This document shows, in pieces, positions 41,691 to 50,315 of a stretch of 64,000 nucleotides of DNA. The stretch is from assembly GCF_000412675.1 (NCBI RefSeq), contig NC_021505.1, forward strand, positions 676,501-740,500, read 5' to 3'. The DNA is from Pseudomonas putida NBRC 14164 (GTDB lineage: Bacteria > Pseudomonadota > Gammaproteobacteria > Pseudomonadales > Pseudomonadaceae). Position 1 is the first letter of the stretch, and the number at the start of each line of letters is the position of its first letter. A model generated the notes under the pieces. That model was not told where the DNA came from and made no database searches. It saw nothing but the letters and a program-made list of their open reading frames with translations. The position numbers were made by a program, and so were the translations under genes.

Positions 41691-43139
41691 TCAGTGCAAG
41701 GCCTCTTCGGCCTGCTGGATGGCGGCGAATTCCTCTTCCGGCGTGCCCGCGACCAGGTGGTGGCGGCTGTAGAAAGCAAAGTAGGCAATTAGTACCGCAT
41801 AGATCACTGCGGCGCCAATTACCACCCGTGGGTCGACCAGGAAGCCGGCAACCACGGCGATGCACGCCAGCACCAGTGCCACGCCCGAAGTGAAGATGCC
41901 ACCGGGGGTGCGGTACGGGCGCTCCATCTTCGGCCGGCGGATGCGCAGGGTGATGTGCGCGGCCATCATCAGCACATAGGACAGCGTAGCGCCGAACACC
42001 GCCACCAGGATCAGCAAGTCGCCCTGGCCGGTCAGCGACAGGGCAAAGCCGATGATGCCGGGGATGATCAAGGCCAGTACCGGGGCCTTGCTTTTGTTGG
42101 TCTCCGACAGTTTGCGCGGCAGGTAGCCGGCACGGGAGAGGGCAAAGATCTGGCGGGAATAAGCGTAGATGATCGAGAAGAAGCTGGCGATCAGCCCGGC
42201 CAGGCCGACCAGGTTGACGAAGCCGCCCATCCAGGTGCTGCCGCCGTAGGCCTTGGACAGCGCTTCGACCAGCGGGTTGCCGGATGCCTTCAGCGCTTCG
42301 GAGCCTGCACCACCGGGGCCGACCACCAGGATCAGCAGGGCGAAGGCCAGCAGTACCAGCATGGCGCCGATCAGGCCGCGTGGCAGGTCACGCTTGGGGT
42401 TCTTGGTTTCTTCGGCGGCCAGCGGCACGCCTTCGACGGCAAGGAAGAACCAGATGGCGTAAGGGATGGCCGCCCACACGCCGACATAGCCGAACGGCAG
42501 GAAGCTGCTGGCGCCTACTGCGTCCGTTTTGGCGATGTCGAACAGGTTGGCTGCATCAAAATGGGGCACCATGCTCACCAGGAACACCGCCAGGGCGATG
42601 GCGGCGACGGCGGTGATGATGAACATCAGTTTCAACGCTTCACCCACACCGAAGATGTGGATGCCGATGAACACGGTATAGAACGCCAGGTAGATCACCC
42701 AGCCGCCGATGCCGAACAGTGACTCGCAATAGGCGCCGATGAACACGGCGATGGCAGCGGGCGCAATGGCGTATTCGATGAGGATTGCCGTGCCGGTCAG
42801 GAAGCCGCCCCATGGGCCGAACGCACTGCGGGCAAAGCCGTAGCCGCCGCCTGCGGTGGGGATCATCGACGACAGCTCGGCCAGCGAGAAGCACATGCAC
42901 AGGTACATGGTGGCCATCAGCAAGGTGGCGAGGAACATGCCGCCCCAGCCGCCCTGGGCCAGGCCGAAGTTCCAGCCGGCATAGTCGCCGGAGATGACAT
43001 AGGCCACGCCCAGGCCGACCAGCAGTACCCAGCCGGCGGCGCCTTTTTTCAGTTCACGTTGCTGGAAATAGTCCGACCCGACTTTTTCGAAGTCGACGGA
43101 AGAGCCTGCCGGCGAGCCGGCGGAATGATCGCTTGGCAT
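41691..43139 (-). CDS. eat: Ethanolamine permease (APC superfamily)
   Basis: This 482-residue protein has about 12 membrane helices and APC features (GYGFARSAFGPWGGFLTGTA, FLAVEGVPLAAEETKNPKRD). Its place directly before eutBC supports ethanolamine uptake, as in the Pseudomonas eat-eutBC arrangement. ATG 43139 has AGGTGA 4 nt upstream. The leader contains an unusually good (AAN)4 Hfq/Crc-type motif. Confidence 0.92.
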   Translation of the reverse strand: MPSDHSAGSPAGSSVDFEKVGSDYFQQRELKKGAAGWVLLVGLGVAYVISGDYAGWNFGLAQGGWGGMFLATLLMATMYLCMCFSLAELSSMIPTAGGGYGFARSAFGPWGGFLTGTAILIEYAIAPAAIAVFIGAYCESLFGIGGWVIYLAFYTVFIGIHIFGVGEALKLMFIITAVAAIALAVFLVSMVPHFDAANLFDIAKTDAVGASSFLPFGYVGVWAAIPYAIWFFLAVEGVPLAAEETKNPKRDLPRGLIGAMLVLLAFALLILVVGPGGAGSEALKASGNPLVEALSKAYGGSTWMGGFVNLVGLAGLIASFFSIIYAYSRQIFALSRAGYLPRKLSETNKSKAPVLALIIPGIIGFALSLTGQGDLLILVAVFGATLSYVLMMAAHITLRIRRPKMERPYRTPGGIFTSGVALVLACIAVVAGFLVDPRVVIGAAVIYAVLIAYFAFYSRHHLVAGTPEEEFAAIQQAEEALH

Positions 43140-43148
43140 AGATTCACC

Positions 43149-43161
43149 TGTTGTTTTTCTT
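43149..43161 (-). promoter_or_regulatory. Hfq/Crc-type (AAN)4 motif before the permease gene
   Basis: The minus strand reads AAGAAAAACAACA (AAG-AAA-AAC-AAC-A), about 10 nt upstream of the permease ATG and abutting its AGGTGA. In Pseudomonas such A-rich triplet repeats at ribosome binding sites are bound by Hfq with Crc to block translation under preferred carbon sources. Confidence 0.6.
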
Positions 43162-43260
43162 GGTGGCCGGAAGGGTTCGGGCCGATGGTGATGTGTACTG
43201 CAGGAAGCGAGCCAGAGCGGTTGGTGCACGGTGCCGCTCTGGGTTTTGTGTAGATCAGGT

Positions 43261-43355
43261 CCGGCCTCTTCGCGGGCTTGCCCGCTCCCACAGGTATTGC
43301 ATCGGTTCTGGAAGCAACGATGAACCTGTGGGAGCGGGCGAGCCCGCGAAGGCCG
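43261..43355. repeat. REP pair, type B
   Basis: The left arm (43261-43295) and the inverted right arm (43324-43355) contain the core GCGGGC-N2-GCCCGCTCCCACAGG in opposite orientations. It separates the aldehyde dehydrogenase gene from the ethanolamine permease gene and ends 10 nt from the former's stop, so it may also shape mRNA ends. Confidence 0.9.
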
Positions 43356-43364
43356 CGACGCTGT

Positions 43365-44885
43365 TTAGAAGAAGCCCAACGGGTTGATGTCGTAGCTCAC
43401 CAGCAGGTTCTTGGTCTGCTGATAGTGATCCAGCATCATCTTGTGGGTCTCGCGGCCGACGCCGGACTTCTTGTACCCGCCAAACGCGGCATGCGCGGGG
43501 TACAGGTGGTAGCAGTTGGTCCACACACGCCCGGCCTTGATCCCGCGGCCCATGCGGTAGGCACGGTTGATGTCACGGGTCCACACGCCGGCACCCAGGC
43601 CGAACTCGGTGTCGTTGGCAATCGCCAGTGCTTCGGCTTCGTCCTTGAAGGTGGTGACGCTGACCACCGGGCCAAAGATTTCTTCCTGGAACACGCGCAT
43701 CTTGTTGTTGCCCTTGAGCAGGGTCGGCTGGATGTAGTAACCGGTGGCCAGCGAGCCTTCCAGCTTCTCGACCTTGCCGCCGGTCAGCAGCTCGGCGCCT
43801 TCTTCCTGGGCGATCTGCAGGTACGAGAGAATCTTCTCGAACTGCTGCTGCGAAGCCTGGGCGCCGACCATGGTGTCGGTGTCCAGCGGGTCGCCGCGCT
43901 TGATCTGCAGCACCTTCTTCATCACCACTTCCATGAACTGCGGGTAGATCGACTCCTGTACCAGGGCACGCGACGGGCAGGTGCACACCTCGCCCTGGTT
44001 GAAGAACGCCAGCACCATGCCCTCGGCAGCCTTCTCGATGAAGCTTGGCTCGGCCTGCATGATGTCTTCGAAGTACACGTTCGGCGACTTGCCGCCCAGC
44101 TCGACGGTGGACGGGATGATGTTTTCGGCCGCGCATTTCATGATGTGCGAGCCCACCGGGGTAGACCCGGTGAAGGCGATCTTGGCGATACGCTTGCTGG
44201 TGGCCAGGGCTTCACCGGCTTCGCGGCCGTAGCCTTGCACCACGTTGAGTACGCCAGGTGGCAGCAGGTCGCCGATTACTTCCAGCAGCACGGTGATGCC
44301 CAGTGGGGTCTGCTCGGCAGGCTTGAGCACCACGCAGTTACCGGCGGCCAGCGCAGGCGCCAGCTTCCAGGCCGCCATCAGGATCGGGAAGTTCCACGGA
44401 ATGATCTGCCCGACGACGCCCAGCGGCTCGTGGATGTGATAAGCCACGGTCCCTTCATTGATCTCGGCAGCGCCGCCTTCCTGGGCGCGGATGCAGCCGG
44501 CGAAGTAGCGGAAGTGATCGACGGCCAGCGGAATGTCGGCGTTGAGGGTTTCGCGGACAGGTTTGCCGTTGTCCCAGGTTTCGGTAATGGCCAGCAGTTC
44601 AAGGTTCTGCTCGATGCGGTCGGCAATCTTCAACAGCACGTTGGAGCGGTCCTGCACGGAAGTGCGGCCCCAGGCGTCGGCAGCGGCATGGGCAGCGTCG
44701 AGCGCTTTATCGATGTCTTCGGCAGTGGAGCGGGGGAATTCGGCAATCAGTTTGCCATTCACCGGGGACGTATTCTCGAAGTACTGCCCCTTGACCGGAG
44801 CTACGAACTCGCCACCGATGTAGTTGCCGTAGCGGTTCTTGAAGGAAACCTTCGCGCCGTCGGTACCGGGATGTGCGTAACGCAT
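43365..44885 (-). CDS. NAD+-dependent aldehyde dehydrogenase (ExaC/AcoD type)
   Basis: This 506-residue protein carries the aldehyde dehydrogenase hallmarks: the glutamate segment [12 protein letters not shown], the catalytic cysteine region GEVCTCPSR, the NAD-binding [12 protein letters not shown] and [17 protein letters not shown]. It should oxidise acetaldehyde from ethanolamine (or acetoin/ethanol) to acetate. It heads the minus-strand ethanolamine group with a -24/-12 promoter upstream and a divergent sigma-54 activator gene. A REP pair separates it from the permease, which may uncouple their mRNA levels. Confidence 0.94.
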   Translation of the reverse strand: MRYAHPGTDGAKVSFKNRYGNYIGGEFVAPVKGQYFENTSPVNGKLIAEFPRSTAEDIDKALDAAHAAADAWGRTSVQDRSNVLLKIADRIEQNLELLAITETWDNGKPVRETLNADIPLAVDHFRYFAGCIRAQEGGAAEINEGTVAYHIHEPLGVVGQIIPWNFPILMAAWKLAPALAAGNCVVLKPAEQTPLGITVLLEVIGDLLPPGVLNVVQGYGREAGEALATSKRIAKIAFTGSTPVGSHIMKCAAENIIPSTVELGGKSPNVYFEDIMQAEPSFIEKAAEGMVLAFFNQGEVCTCPSRALVQESIYPQFMEVVMKKVLQIKRGDPLDTDTMVGAQASQQQFEKILSYLQIAQEEGAELLTGGKVEKLEGSLATGYYIQPTLLKGNNKMRVFQEEIFGPVVSVTTFKDEAEALAIANDTEFGLGAGVWTRDINRAYRMGRGIKAGRVWTNCYHLYPAHAAFGGYKKSGVGRETHKMMLDHYQQTKNLLVSYDINPLGFF

Positions 44886-44933
44886 GGTGTGTCTCCTGGC
44901 TGTTATGTTTGTTGAGGAGTTGAGAAGCGTAGA

Positions 44934-44948
44934 GCAAAGGTTGGGCCA
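44934..44948 (-). promoter_or_regulatory. Sigma-54 promoter of the aldehyde dehydrogenase gene
   Basis: The minus strand reads TGGCCCAACCTTTGC: -24 TGGC and -12 TTGC with the canonical spacing, about 49 nt from the ATG. The only departure is C for A in the -24 box (TGGCCC versus TGGCAC). Confidence 0.7.
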
Positions 44949-45011
44949 GCGTTGGGCACCCTAGGCAAATCAATGATTTAGGTCAGTTGCCCGGCCCCGG
45001 TGAGCGGCCGT

Positions 45012-45061
45012 TGTGCCAGGGCCGGTACACGCGGGGGTGACACTTTGTGCCATTTGCGACA
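45012..45061. promoter_or_regulatory. Candidate upstream activator sites for the EatR-like regulator
   Basis: Two TGT...ACA dyads lie 65-125 nt upstream of the sigma-54 promoter: TGTGCCAGGGCCGGTACA (45012-45029) and TGTGCCATTTGCGACA (45046-45061). The second fits TGT-N2-CA-N2-TG-N2-ACA. The distance suits an enhancer-binding protein. The dyads are imperfect, so this is tentative. Confidence 0.45.
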
Positions 45062-45140
45062 CGTCACGGCAGGCTGCATTGCAAAGCCTTCCCGGGTGGA
45101 GGATGCTGATGTGACTCTCTATCTGCAGAGAACTACAACA

Positions 45141-47210
45141 ATGCAGAGCAATCATTTCAGTCGCCATGCCCAGCAAGTCCATACCGTTGCCCATGGTGGC
45201 GCCGGGGAGGGCGGCAGTGACCCGTCCATCGCCCGCTCCTGGCTGCGTTGCCTGGAGGACTACCACCTCGACCCTGCGGTGATCGCGGCCCCGGTGGTGC
45301 TTGAGCACGGGCGCCTGCTGGAAAGCCGCGAGCGCCTGCGCCAGGTGCTGCAAATTGCCGACCCTGAAATGAACAGCCTGCACCAGCAGCTTTCCGGGGC
45401 CGGCCACGCGGTACTGCTGACCGACGCCCGTGGGGTAATCCTCAACTGCGTCAGCGCGCCCACCGAGCGGCGCAGCTTCGAGCGTGCCGGGCTGTGGCTG
45501 GGCGCCGACTGGAGCGAAGCGCGCGAGGGCACCAACGGCATCGGCACCTGCCTGGTCGAGCGCCAGGCCCTGACCATCCACCAGAACGAGCACTTTCGTG
45601 GCCGCCATACCGGCCTGACCTGTTCGGCGAGCCCGGTGTTCGACCCGCATGGCGAACTGCTGGCGGTGCTTGACGTATCGTCGGCCCGGCCCGATGTTTC
45701 GCGCCAGAGCCAGTTCCACACCATGGCGTTGGTCAACCTTTCGGCGAAGATGATCGAAAGCTGCTATTTCCTTCGCCATTTCGAGCAGCAGTGGCTGCTG
45801 CGTTTCCACCTGCAGGCCGAGTCGGTCGGCCTGTTCAGTGAAGGGCTGCTGGCCTTCGACGGTGACGGGCGCATCTGCGCGGCCAACCAGAGCGCGCTGA
45901 ACCTGCTGGGTACTGTGCGCGGTGGCGTGCTGGGCAAACCCATGCAGCGCTTCTTCGCCTGCAGCCACGACGAATTGTTCAACCGCGCCATGCCCGCTGG
46001 CAGCACGGTATGGCCGCTACACACCCTGGACGGCCGCCAGGTGTTCGCCAGCCTGCGTGGCCAGGCCCGTACGCCGGTATGGTCAGTGCCCACCGCCTAC
46101 CGGCAGCCCGTTCGCGAGGTGGAACCGGCCATCTGCCTGCTCGACCCGGCGTTGCAAAACGATTTTCGCCGCTGCGTGCGGGTGTTCGAGCGTGACGTGC
46201 CGTTGTTGCTGCGCGGCGAAACCGGTTGTGGCAAGGAGGCGTTCGCCCAGGCCGTGCACCAGGCCAGCGAGCGGCGCGGCAAGCCGTTTGTCGCCATCAA
46301 CTGCGCCTCGATCCCGGAGAGCCTGATTGAAAGCGAGCTGTTCGGTTACCGCGGTGGCAGCTTTACCGGCGCACGCAAGGAAGGCATGCGCGGCAAGCTG
46401 TTGCAGGCTGACGGCGGGACCATGCTACTGGACGAGATCGGCGACATGCCGCTGGCCCTGCAAACCCGCCTGCTGCGGGTGCTGGAAGAGCGCCAGGTGG
46501 TGCCGATCGGGGGTGAACCGCAAGCGGTTGACGTGCGCATTGTCAGCGCTACCCACCGCCACCTGCTGGAACGGGTGGAGCAGGGCAGTTTCCGCGAGGA
46601 CCTGTATTACCGCCTGAATGGCCTGGAGGTAGCGTTGCCGGCGGTGCGCGATCGCAGTGACAAGGCGCAGTTGCTGGACTTCCTGCTGCGTCAGGAGGCG
46701 CAGGGGCATCGGGTCGAGCTGGAGCCCAGTGCGCGCCAGGCGCTGCTGGACTTCACCTGGCCGGGGAACGTGCGGCAGATGCGCAATGTGCTGCGTACAT
46801 TGGTAGCGCTTTGCGAAGATGCCCGAATCATGTTCTCGGATCTCCCCGCCGTCGTCCGCGAGGGCTCTGCCCTCGATCGCCGGCAAGCCAGCTCCCACCC
46901 CGATCACACTGGCTTCAAGCCATTTGTAAATCCAAGGGGATCCGGCTTGCCGGTGGCAGGGCCAGAGCAGGCGCTGGAAGGCAGTTGCACCTACAGGGTA
47001 AATAGGGCTTTCGAAGCTGACGCTGCACCTGTGGGAGCTGGCTTGCCGGCGATAGGGTCGGCAGCGTTGAAAGAGGCCGAGCGCCATGCGCTGCTGGCGA
47101 CCCTGGAGGCAAAACACTGGCACCTGACCCGCGTCGCCGAGCACCTGGGCATCAGCCGCAATACCTTGTATCGAAAACTGCGCAAACACGGCATCACCAG
47201 GGCCGACTGA
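45141..47210 (+). CDS. eatR: Sigma-54-dependent activator, AcoR/EatR family, with in-frame REP insert
   Basis: About 689 residues. A GAF-like sensor lies at about 60-220 (DARGVILNCVSAPTERRS, AREGTNGIGTCLVERQAL), followed by a PAS-like linker. The AAA+ domain has Walker A GETGCGKE at 359-366. The sigma-54 contact loop reads GSFTGA (406-411) instead of GAFTGA. A Fis-type helix-turn-helix forms the C-terminus (LTRVAEHLGISRNTLYRKLRK). It should activate the divergent aldehyde dehydrogenase/ethanolamine genes with RpoN, by analogy with P. aeruginosa EatR. Residues about 576-640, between the AAA+ and DNA-binding domains, are encoded by an inverted REP pair kept in frame. ATG 45141 is chosen; the upstream GTG extension lacks family likeness. 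Confidence 0.85.
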   Translation: MQSNHFSRHAQQVHTVAHGGAGEGGSDPSIARSWLRCLEDYHLDPAVIAAPVVLEHGRLLESRERLRQVLQIADPEMNSLHQQLSGAGHAVLLTDARGVILNCVSAPTERRSFERAGLWLGADWSEAREGTNGIGTCLVERQALTIHQNEHFRGRHTGLTCSASPVFDPHGELLAVLDVSSARPDVSRQSQFHTMALVNLSAKMIESCYFLRHFEQQWLLRFHLQAESVGLFSEGLLAFDGDGRICAANQSALNLLGTVRGGVLGKPMQRFFACSHDELFNRAMPAGSTVWPLHTLDGRQVFASLRGQARTPVWSVPTAYRQPVREVEPAICLLDPALQNDFRRCVRVFERDVPLLLRGETGCGKEAFAQAVHQASERRGKPFVAINCASIPESLIESELFGYRGGSFTGARKEGMRGKLLQADGGTMLLDEIGDMPLALQTRLLRVLEERQVVPIGGEPQAVDVRIVSATHRHLLERVEQGSFREDLYYRLNGLEVALPAVRDRSDKAQLLDFLLRQEAQGHRVELEPSARQALLDFTWPGNVRQMRNVLRTLVALCEDARIMFSDLPAVVREGSALDRRQASSHPDHTGFKPFVNPRGSGLPVAGPEQALEGSCTYRVNRAFEADAAPVGAGLPAIGSAALKEAERHALLATLEAKHWHLTRVAEHLGISRNTLYRKLRKHGITRAD
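46868..47061. repeat. REP pair inserted in frame in the activator gene
   Basis: ATCGCCGGCAAGCCAGCTCCCAC at its left end (from 46874) and the inverted CCTGTGGGAGCTGGCTTGCC at its right end (from 47028) match the type A REPs at 38746 and 59787. Part of the spacer also matches the 59787 pair (CCCCGA...TCAAGCCAT). The segment stays open through about 64 codons without a stop. Confidence 0.85.
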
Positions 47211-47276
47211 GCGAAACAGCGGGTGCGATTTGTCGCGCCCTGGGCTACCCTGCCTCGATGTTTTGCGAGGTCGACC

Positions 47277-48626
47277 ATGCATATTCACATTCTCGGTATT
47301 TGCGGCACTTTCATGGGTTCGCTGGCAGTGCTGGCCAAGGAACTTGGCCATCGCGTCACCGGCTCGGACGCCAACGTCTATCCCCCGATGAGCACCCAGC
47401 TCGAAGCCCAGGGCATCGAGTTGACCCAAGGCTATGACCCAGCCCAGCTGGACCCGGCGCCAGACCTGGTGGTCATCGGCAATGCCATGTCGCGGGGCAA
47501 CCCGGCAGTGGAGTACGTGCTGAACAAGGGCCTGCCTTATGTGTCCGGCCCGCAATGGCTGGCTGACCACGTGCTGCAAGGCCGTTGGGTACTGGCCGTT
47601 GCCGGCACTCATGGCAAGACCACCACCAGCAGCATGCTGGCCTGGGTGCTGGAACATGCCGGCATGAGCCCGGGCTTCCTGATTGGTGGTGTGCCGCAGA
47701 ACTTCTCCGTGTCGGCGCGCCTGGGCGACACGCCGTTCTTCGTGGTCGAAGCCGATGAATACGACAGCGCCTTCTTCGACAAGCGCTCGAAGTTTGTCCA
47801 CTACCACCCACGTACCGCGATCCTCAACAACCTTGAGTTCGATCATGCGGACATCTTCCCGGACCTGGCCTCGATCGAGCGGCAGTTCCACCACCTGGTG
47901 CGCACCATCCCGGGCGAAGGCCTGGTCATTCACCCCACCACCGAGCACGCGCTGGAGCGGGTCATCGGCATGGGCTGCTGGACCCCGGTGCAGACGACCG
48001 GCGAAGGTGGCCAGTGGCAGGCGCGCCTGCTCAGCCCCGACGGCTCGCGTTTCGAAGTGCTGTTCGAGGGCGAGGCGCAGGGCGTTGTGGACTGGGCAAT
48101 GACTGGCCAGCACAACGTCGCCAACGCCTTGGCTACCTTGGCAGCGGCCCGCCATGTTGGCGTGGTGCCGGCCATGGGTATCGAAGGCCTGAGCGCCTTC
48201 AAGAGCGTCAAGCGGCGCATGGAAAAGGTTGCCGAAGTACAGGGCGTGACCATCTACGATGACTTCGCTCACCACCCGACCGCCATCGCCACCACCCTCG
48301 ACGGCCTGCGCAAGCGCGTTGGCGAGGCGCCGGTGATTGCCGTGATCGAACCACGCTCCAACTCGATGAAGCTCGGCGCCCACCGTGACGGTTTGCCGGA
48401 AAGCGTCAACGACGCCGATCAGGTGATCTGGTACGCCCCGGCCAACCTCGGCTGGGACCTGGCCGCCACTGCGGCGAAGTGCAAGGTATCGAGCGTGGTG
48501 GCCGACAGCCTCGACGCGATCATCGAGCGGGTCAAAGGTCAGGCACGCCCGGGCACCCACGTGGTGATCATGAGCAACGGCGGCTTCGGTGGCCTGCACG
48601 GCAAGCTGGCCGAGGCCCTGAAGTGA
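47277..48626 (+). CDS. mpl: UDP-N-acetylmuramate:tripeptide ligase (murein recycling)
   Basis: This 449-residue Mur-ligase has the ATP loop GTHGKTTTS and family segments ([43 protein letters not shown]). It attaches the recycled tripeptide L-Ala-gamma-D-Glu-meso-Dap to UDP-MurNAc in the cytoplasm. ATG 47277 is preferred over GTG 47223, which adds an unrelated Arg/Pro-rich leader. It overlaps ubiX by 4 nt (GTGA). Confidence 0.96.
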   Translation: MHIHILGICGTFMGSLAVLAKELGHRVTGSDANVYPPMSTQLEAQGIELTQGYDPAQLDPAPDLVVIGNAMSRGNPAVEYVLNKGLPYVSGPQWLADHVLQGRWVLAVAGTHGKTTTSSMLAWVLEHAGMSPGFLIGGVPQNFSVSARLGDTPFFVVEADEYDSAFFDKRSKFVHYHPRTAILNNLEFDHADIFPDLASIERQFHHLVRTIPGEGLVIHPTTEHALERVIGMGCWTPVQTTGEGGQWQARLLSPDGSRFEVLFEGEAQGVVDWAMTGQHNVANALATLAAARHVGVVPAMGIEGLSAFKSVKRRMEKVAEVQGVTIYDDFAHHPTAIATTLDGLRKRVGEAPVIAVIEPRSNSMKLGAHRDGLPESVNDADQVIWYAPANLGWDLAATAAKCKVSSVVADSLDAIIERVKGQARPGTHVVIMSNGGFGGLHGKLAEALK

Positions 48627-49252
48627 GCGGGCCGGAACGCATCACCCTGGCCATGACGGGCGCCTCGGGCGCCCAGTATGGCCTGCGCCTGCTCGATTGC
48701 CTGGTGCGCGAGGACCGTGAGGTGCATTTCCTGATCTCCAAGGCCGCGCAACTGGTGATGGCCACCGAGACCGACGTGGTGCTGCCGGCCAAGCCCCAGG
48801 CGATGCAGGCATTCCTTACCGAATACACCGGCGCCGCCGATAGGCAGATCCGGGTGTACGGCAAGGAAGACTGGATGTCGCCGGTAGCCTCCGGCTCCGG
48901 CGCCCCGGCGGCGATGGTTGTGGTGCCCTGTTCCACCGGCACCCTGTCGGCGATTGCCACGGGGGCCTGCAACAACCTGATCGAACGCGCTGCCGACGTT
49001 ACCCTCAAGGAGCGGCGCCAACTGATCCTGGTGCCGCGCGAAGCGCCGTTTTCCACCATCCACCTGGAGAACATGCTCAAGCTGTCGCAAATGGGTGCGG
49101 TGATCCTGCCGGCGGCGCCCGGCTTCTATCACCAGCCGCAGACCATCGACGACCTGGTCGACTTTGTCGTGGCGCGCATTCTCAACCTGCTGGCCATTCC
49201 CCAGGACATGTTGCCGCGCTGGGGCGAGCACCACTTCGGGGTGGATGATTGA
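48623..49252 (+). CDS. ubiX: Flavin prenyltransferase
   Basis: This 209-residue enzyme prenylates reduced FMN to make the cofactor of the UbiD decarboxylase in ubiquinone synthesis. Signature segments are [38 protein letters not shown] (here [10 protein letters not shown]), [16 protein letters not shown] and [13 protein letters not shown]. The start is GTG 48623, overlapping the mpl stop; the frame is open further upstream but only in shadow of mpl. The length is normal for the family. Confidence 0.95.
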   Translation: MSGPERITLAMTGASGAQYGLRLLDCLVREDREVHFLISKAAQLVMATETDVVLPAKPQAMQAFLTEYTGAADRQIRVYGKEDWMSPVASGSGAPAAMVVVPCSTGTLSAIATGACNNLIERAADVTLKERRQLILVPREAPFSTIHLENMLKLSQMGAVILPAAPGFYHQPQTIDDLVDFVVARILNLLAIPQDMLPRWGEHHFGVDD

Positions 49253-49536
49253 AGCGAGCGCTGTTGGGTGTGGCGGCGCTGGTGATGCTGGGTGGCTGCG
49301 CCACGGTGCGCACGCTGGATGCTGCAAAACCTGGGGCGCCGGTGGTGTATGCCGGTACCCGGCTGGATTTGTACGTGATCAATGGCGGGTGCTGCCCGCG
49401 CGATCATTACGGGGCTGATGCACCGGCGTATCCACGCCTGGACCTGCCCGGCAGCATGGTGCTCGATACGCTGTTGTTGCCGTTGTCATTGCTGACTGCG
49501 GCCGGTGTCGGCTTCCAGGCCACCGGCGGCCTGTGA
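49249..49536 (+). CDS. YceK/YidQ-like small lipoprotein
   Basis: This 95-residue protein has a lipoprotein signal ([13 protein letters not shown], Cys17) and the YceK/YidQ-type body ([33 protein letters not shown]). The likely start is TTG 49249, overlapping the ubiX stop by 4 nt (TTGA), so translation is coupled to ubiX. Function is unknown; it should sit on the inner leaflet of the outer membrane. Confidence 0.75.
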   Translation: MKRALLGVAALVMLGGCATVRTLDAAKPGAPVVYAGTRLDLYVINGGCCPRDHYGADAPAYPRLDLPGSMVLDTLLLPLSLLTAAGVGFQATGGL

Positions 49537-49537
49537 T

Positions 49538-49629
49538 GGCCATTTCGCGGGCTAGCCCGCTCCCACAGGATTGTGTGGTCCTCAGTTGATCACAGTACCT
49601 GTGGGAGCGGGCGTGCCCGCGAAGAGGCC
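49538..49629. repeat. REP pair, type B
   Basis: Inverted arms at 49538-49569 and 49598-49629 share the core TCGCGGGC-N2-GCCCGCTCCCACAGG. It sits between convergent genes (the YceK-like lipoprotein and the Rossmann-fold protein), the usual REP position. Confidence 0.92.
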
Positions 49630-49643
49630 CTTTCAGGAAAAGC

Positions 49644-50288
49644 TTATATCTTGCCCAACTTGCGAAGCTCGTCCGACTCCACAATCCGCACCCCGTCTTC
49701 TTCCTCCAGCGCCAACCGCCACAAGGCCCGGGCCAAGGTACACGCCTCAATCCCCCGGTACTTGCCAGGTATCAACCTGGAAAACGGCGAAACCAGTTGT
49801 TCTGCCAGCCGTGGCTCGATCCGCTCGCCCAGCAGCAACGACGGCCGCACGATGGTCAGTTGCGGCCAGTCCTGGGCCTTGAGCGCCTCTTCCATCTCGC
49901 CTTTGACCCGGTTGTAGAAAATCGACGATTTCGGGTCGGCGCCCAGCGCACTGACTACCAGCAGATGCCGCGCGCCCATCTCCCGGGCACGCTTGCTGAA
50001 CGCCACTACCATGTCCAGGTCCACTGCGCGGAAGGCCGATTCGGAGCCGGCCTGCTTCAGTGTGGTGCCCAGGCAGCAGTAAGCGATATCGACCCGCCCG
50101 GCCAGCTGTGGAAGGAATACCGCCGGGTCGCCCACCGGGTTTTCCAAGTGCGGATGCTCGGCCAGCGGCCGGCGGGTAGGCGCCAGTACGCGGGTGATGG
50201 TGGGTTCGTTGAGCAGGCGGTCCAGCAGGTGTTCACCGGTCAGGCCGGTAGCACCGGCAAGCAGGACATGCTGAGGCGTCAAATACAT
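49644..50288 (-). CDS. NAD(P)-binding Rossmann-fold protein (TIP30/NmrA-like)
   Basis: 214 residues with the N-terminal dinucleotide loop [11 protein letters not shown] and an SDR-like Y-x-x-x-K (YNRVKGEME). The [14 protein letters not shown] segment is common in atypical short-chain dehydrogenases related to TIP30/HTATIP2. Substrate is unknown; it may be a redox sensor rather than an enzyme. The gene is 27 nt from the MORN/C13 peptidase gene on the same strand, so the two may form a unit. Confidence 0.85.
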   Translation of the reverse strand: MYLTPQHVLLAGATGLTGEHLLDRLLNEPTITRVLAPTRRPLAEHPHLENPVGDPAVFLPQLAGRVDIAYCCLGTTLKQAGSESAFRAVDLDMVVAFSKRAREMGARHLLVVSALGADPKSSIFYNRVKGEMEEALKAQDWPQLTIVRPSLLLGERIEPRLAEQLVSPFSRLIPGKYRGIEACTLARALWRLALEEEDGVRIVESDELRKLGKI

Positions 50289-50315
50289 GATGTCTCTCCC
50301 TTGTTACACACAAGT

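Noticed and set aside
43278..48599. Long antisense frames opposite the aldehyde dehydrogenase, the EatR-like regulator and mpl
   Set aside because: Each covers a gene with clear catalytic motifs on the other strand. The antisense proteins are His/Gln/Val-rich without family resemblance.
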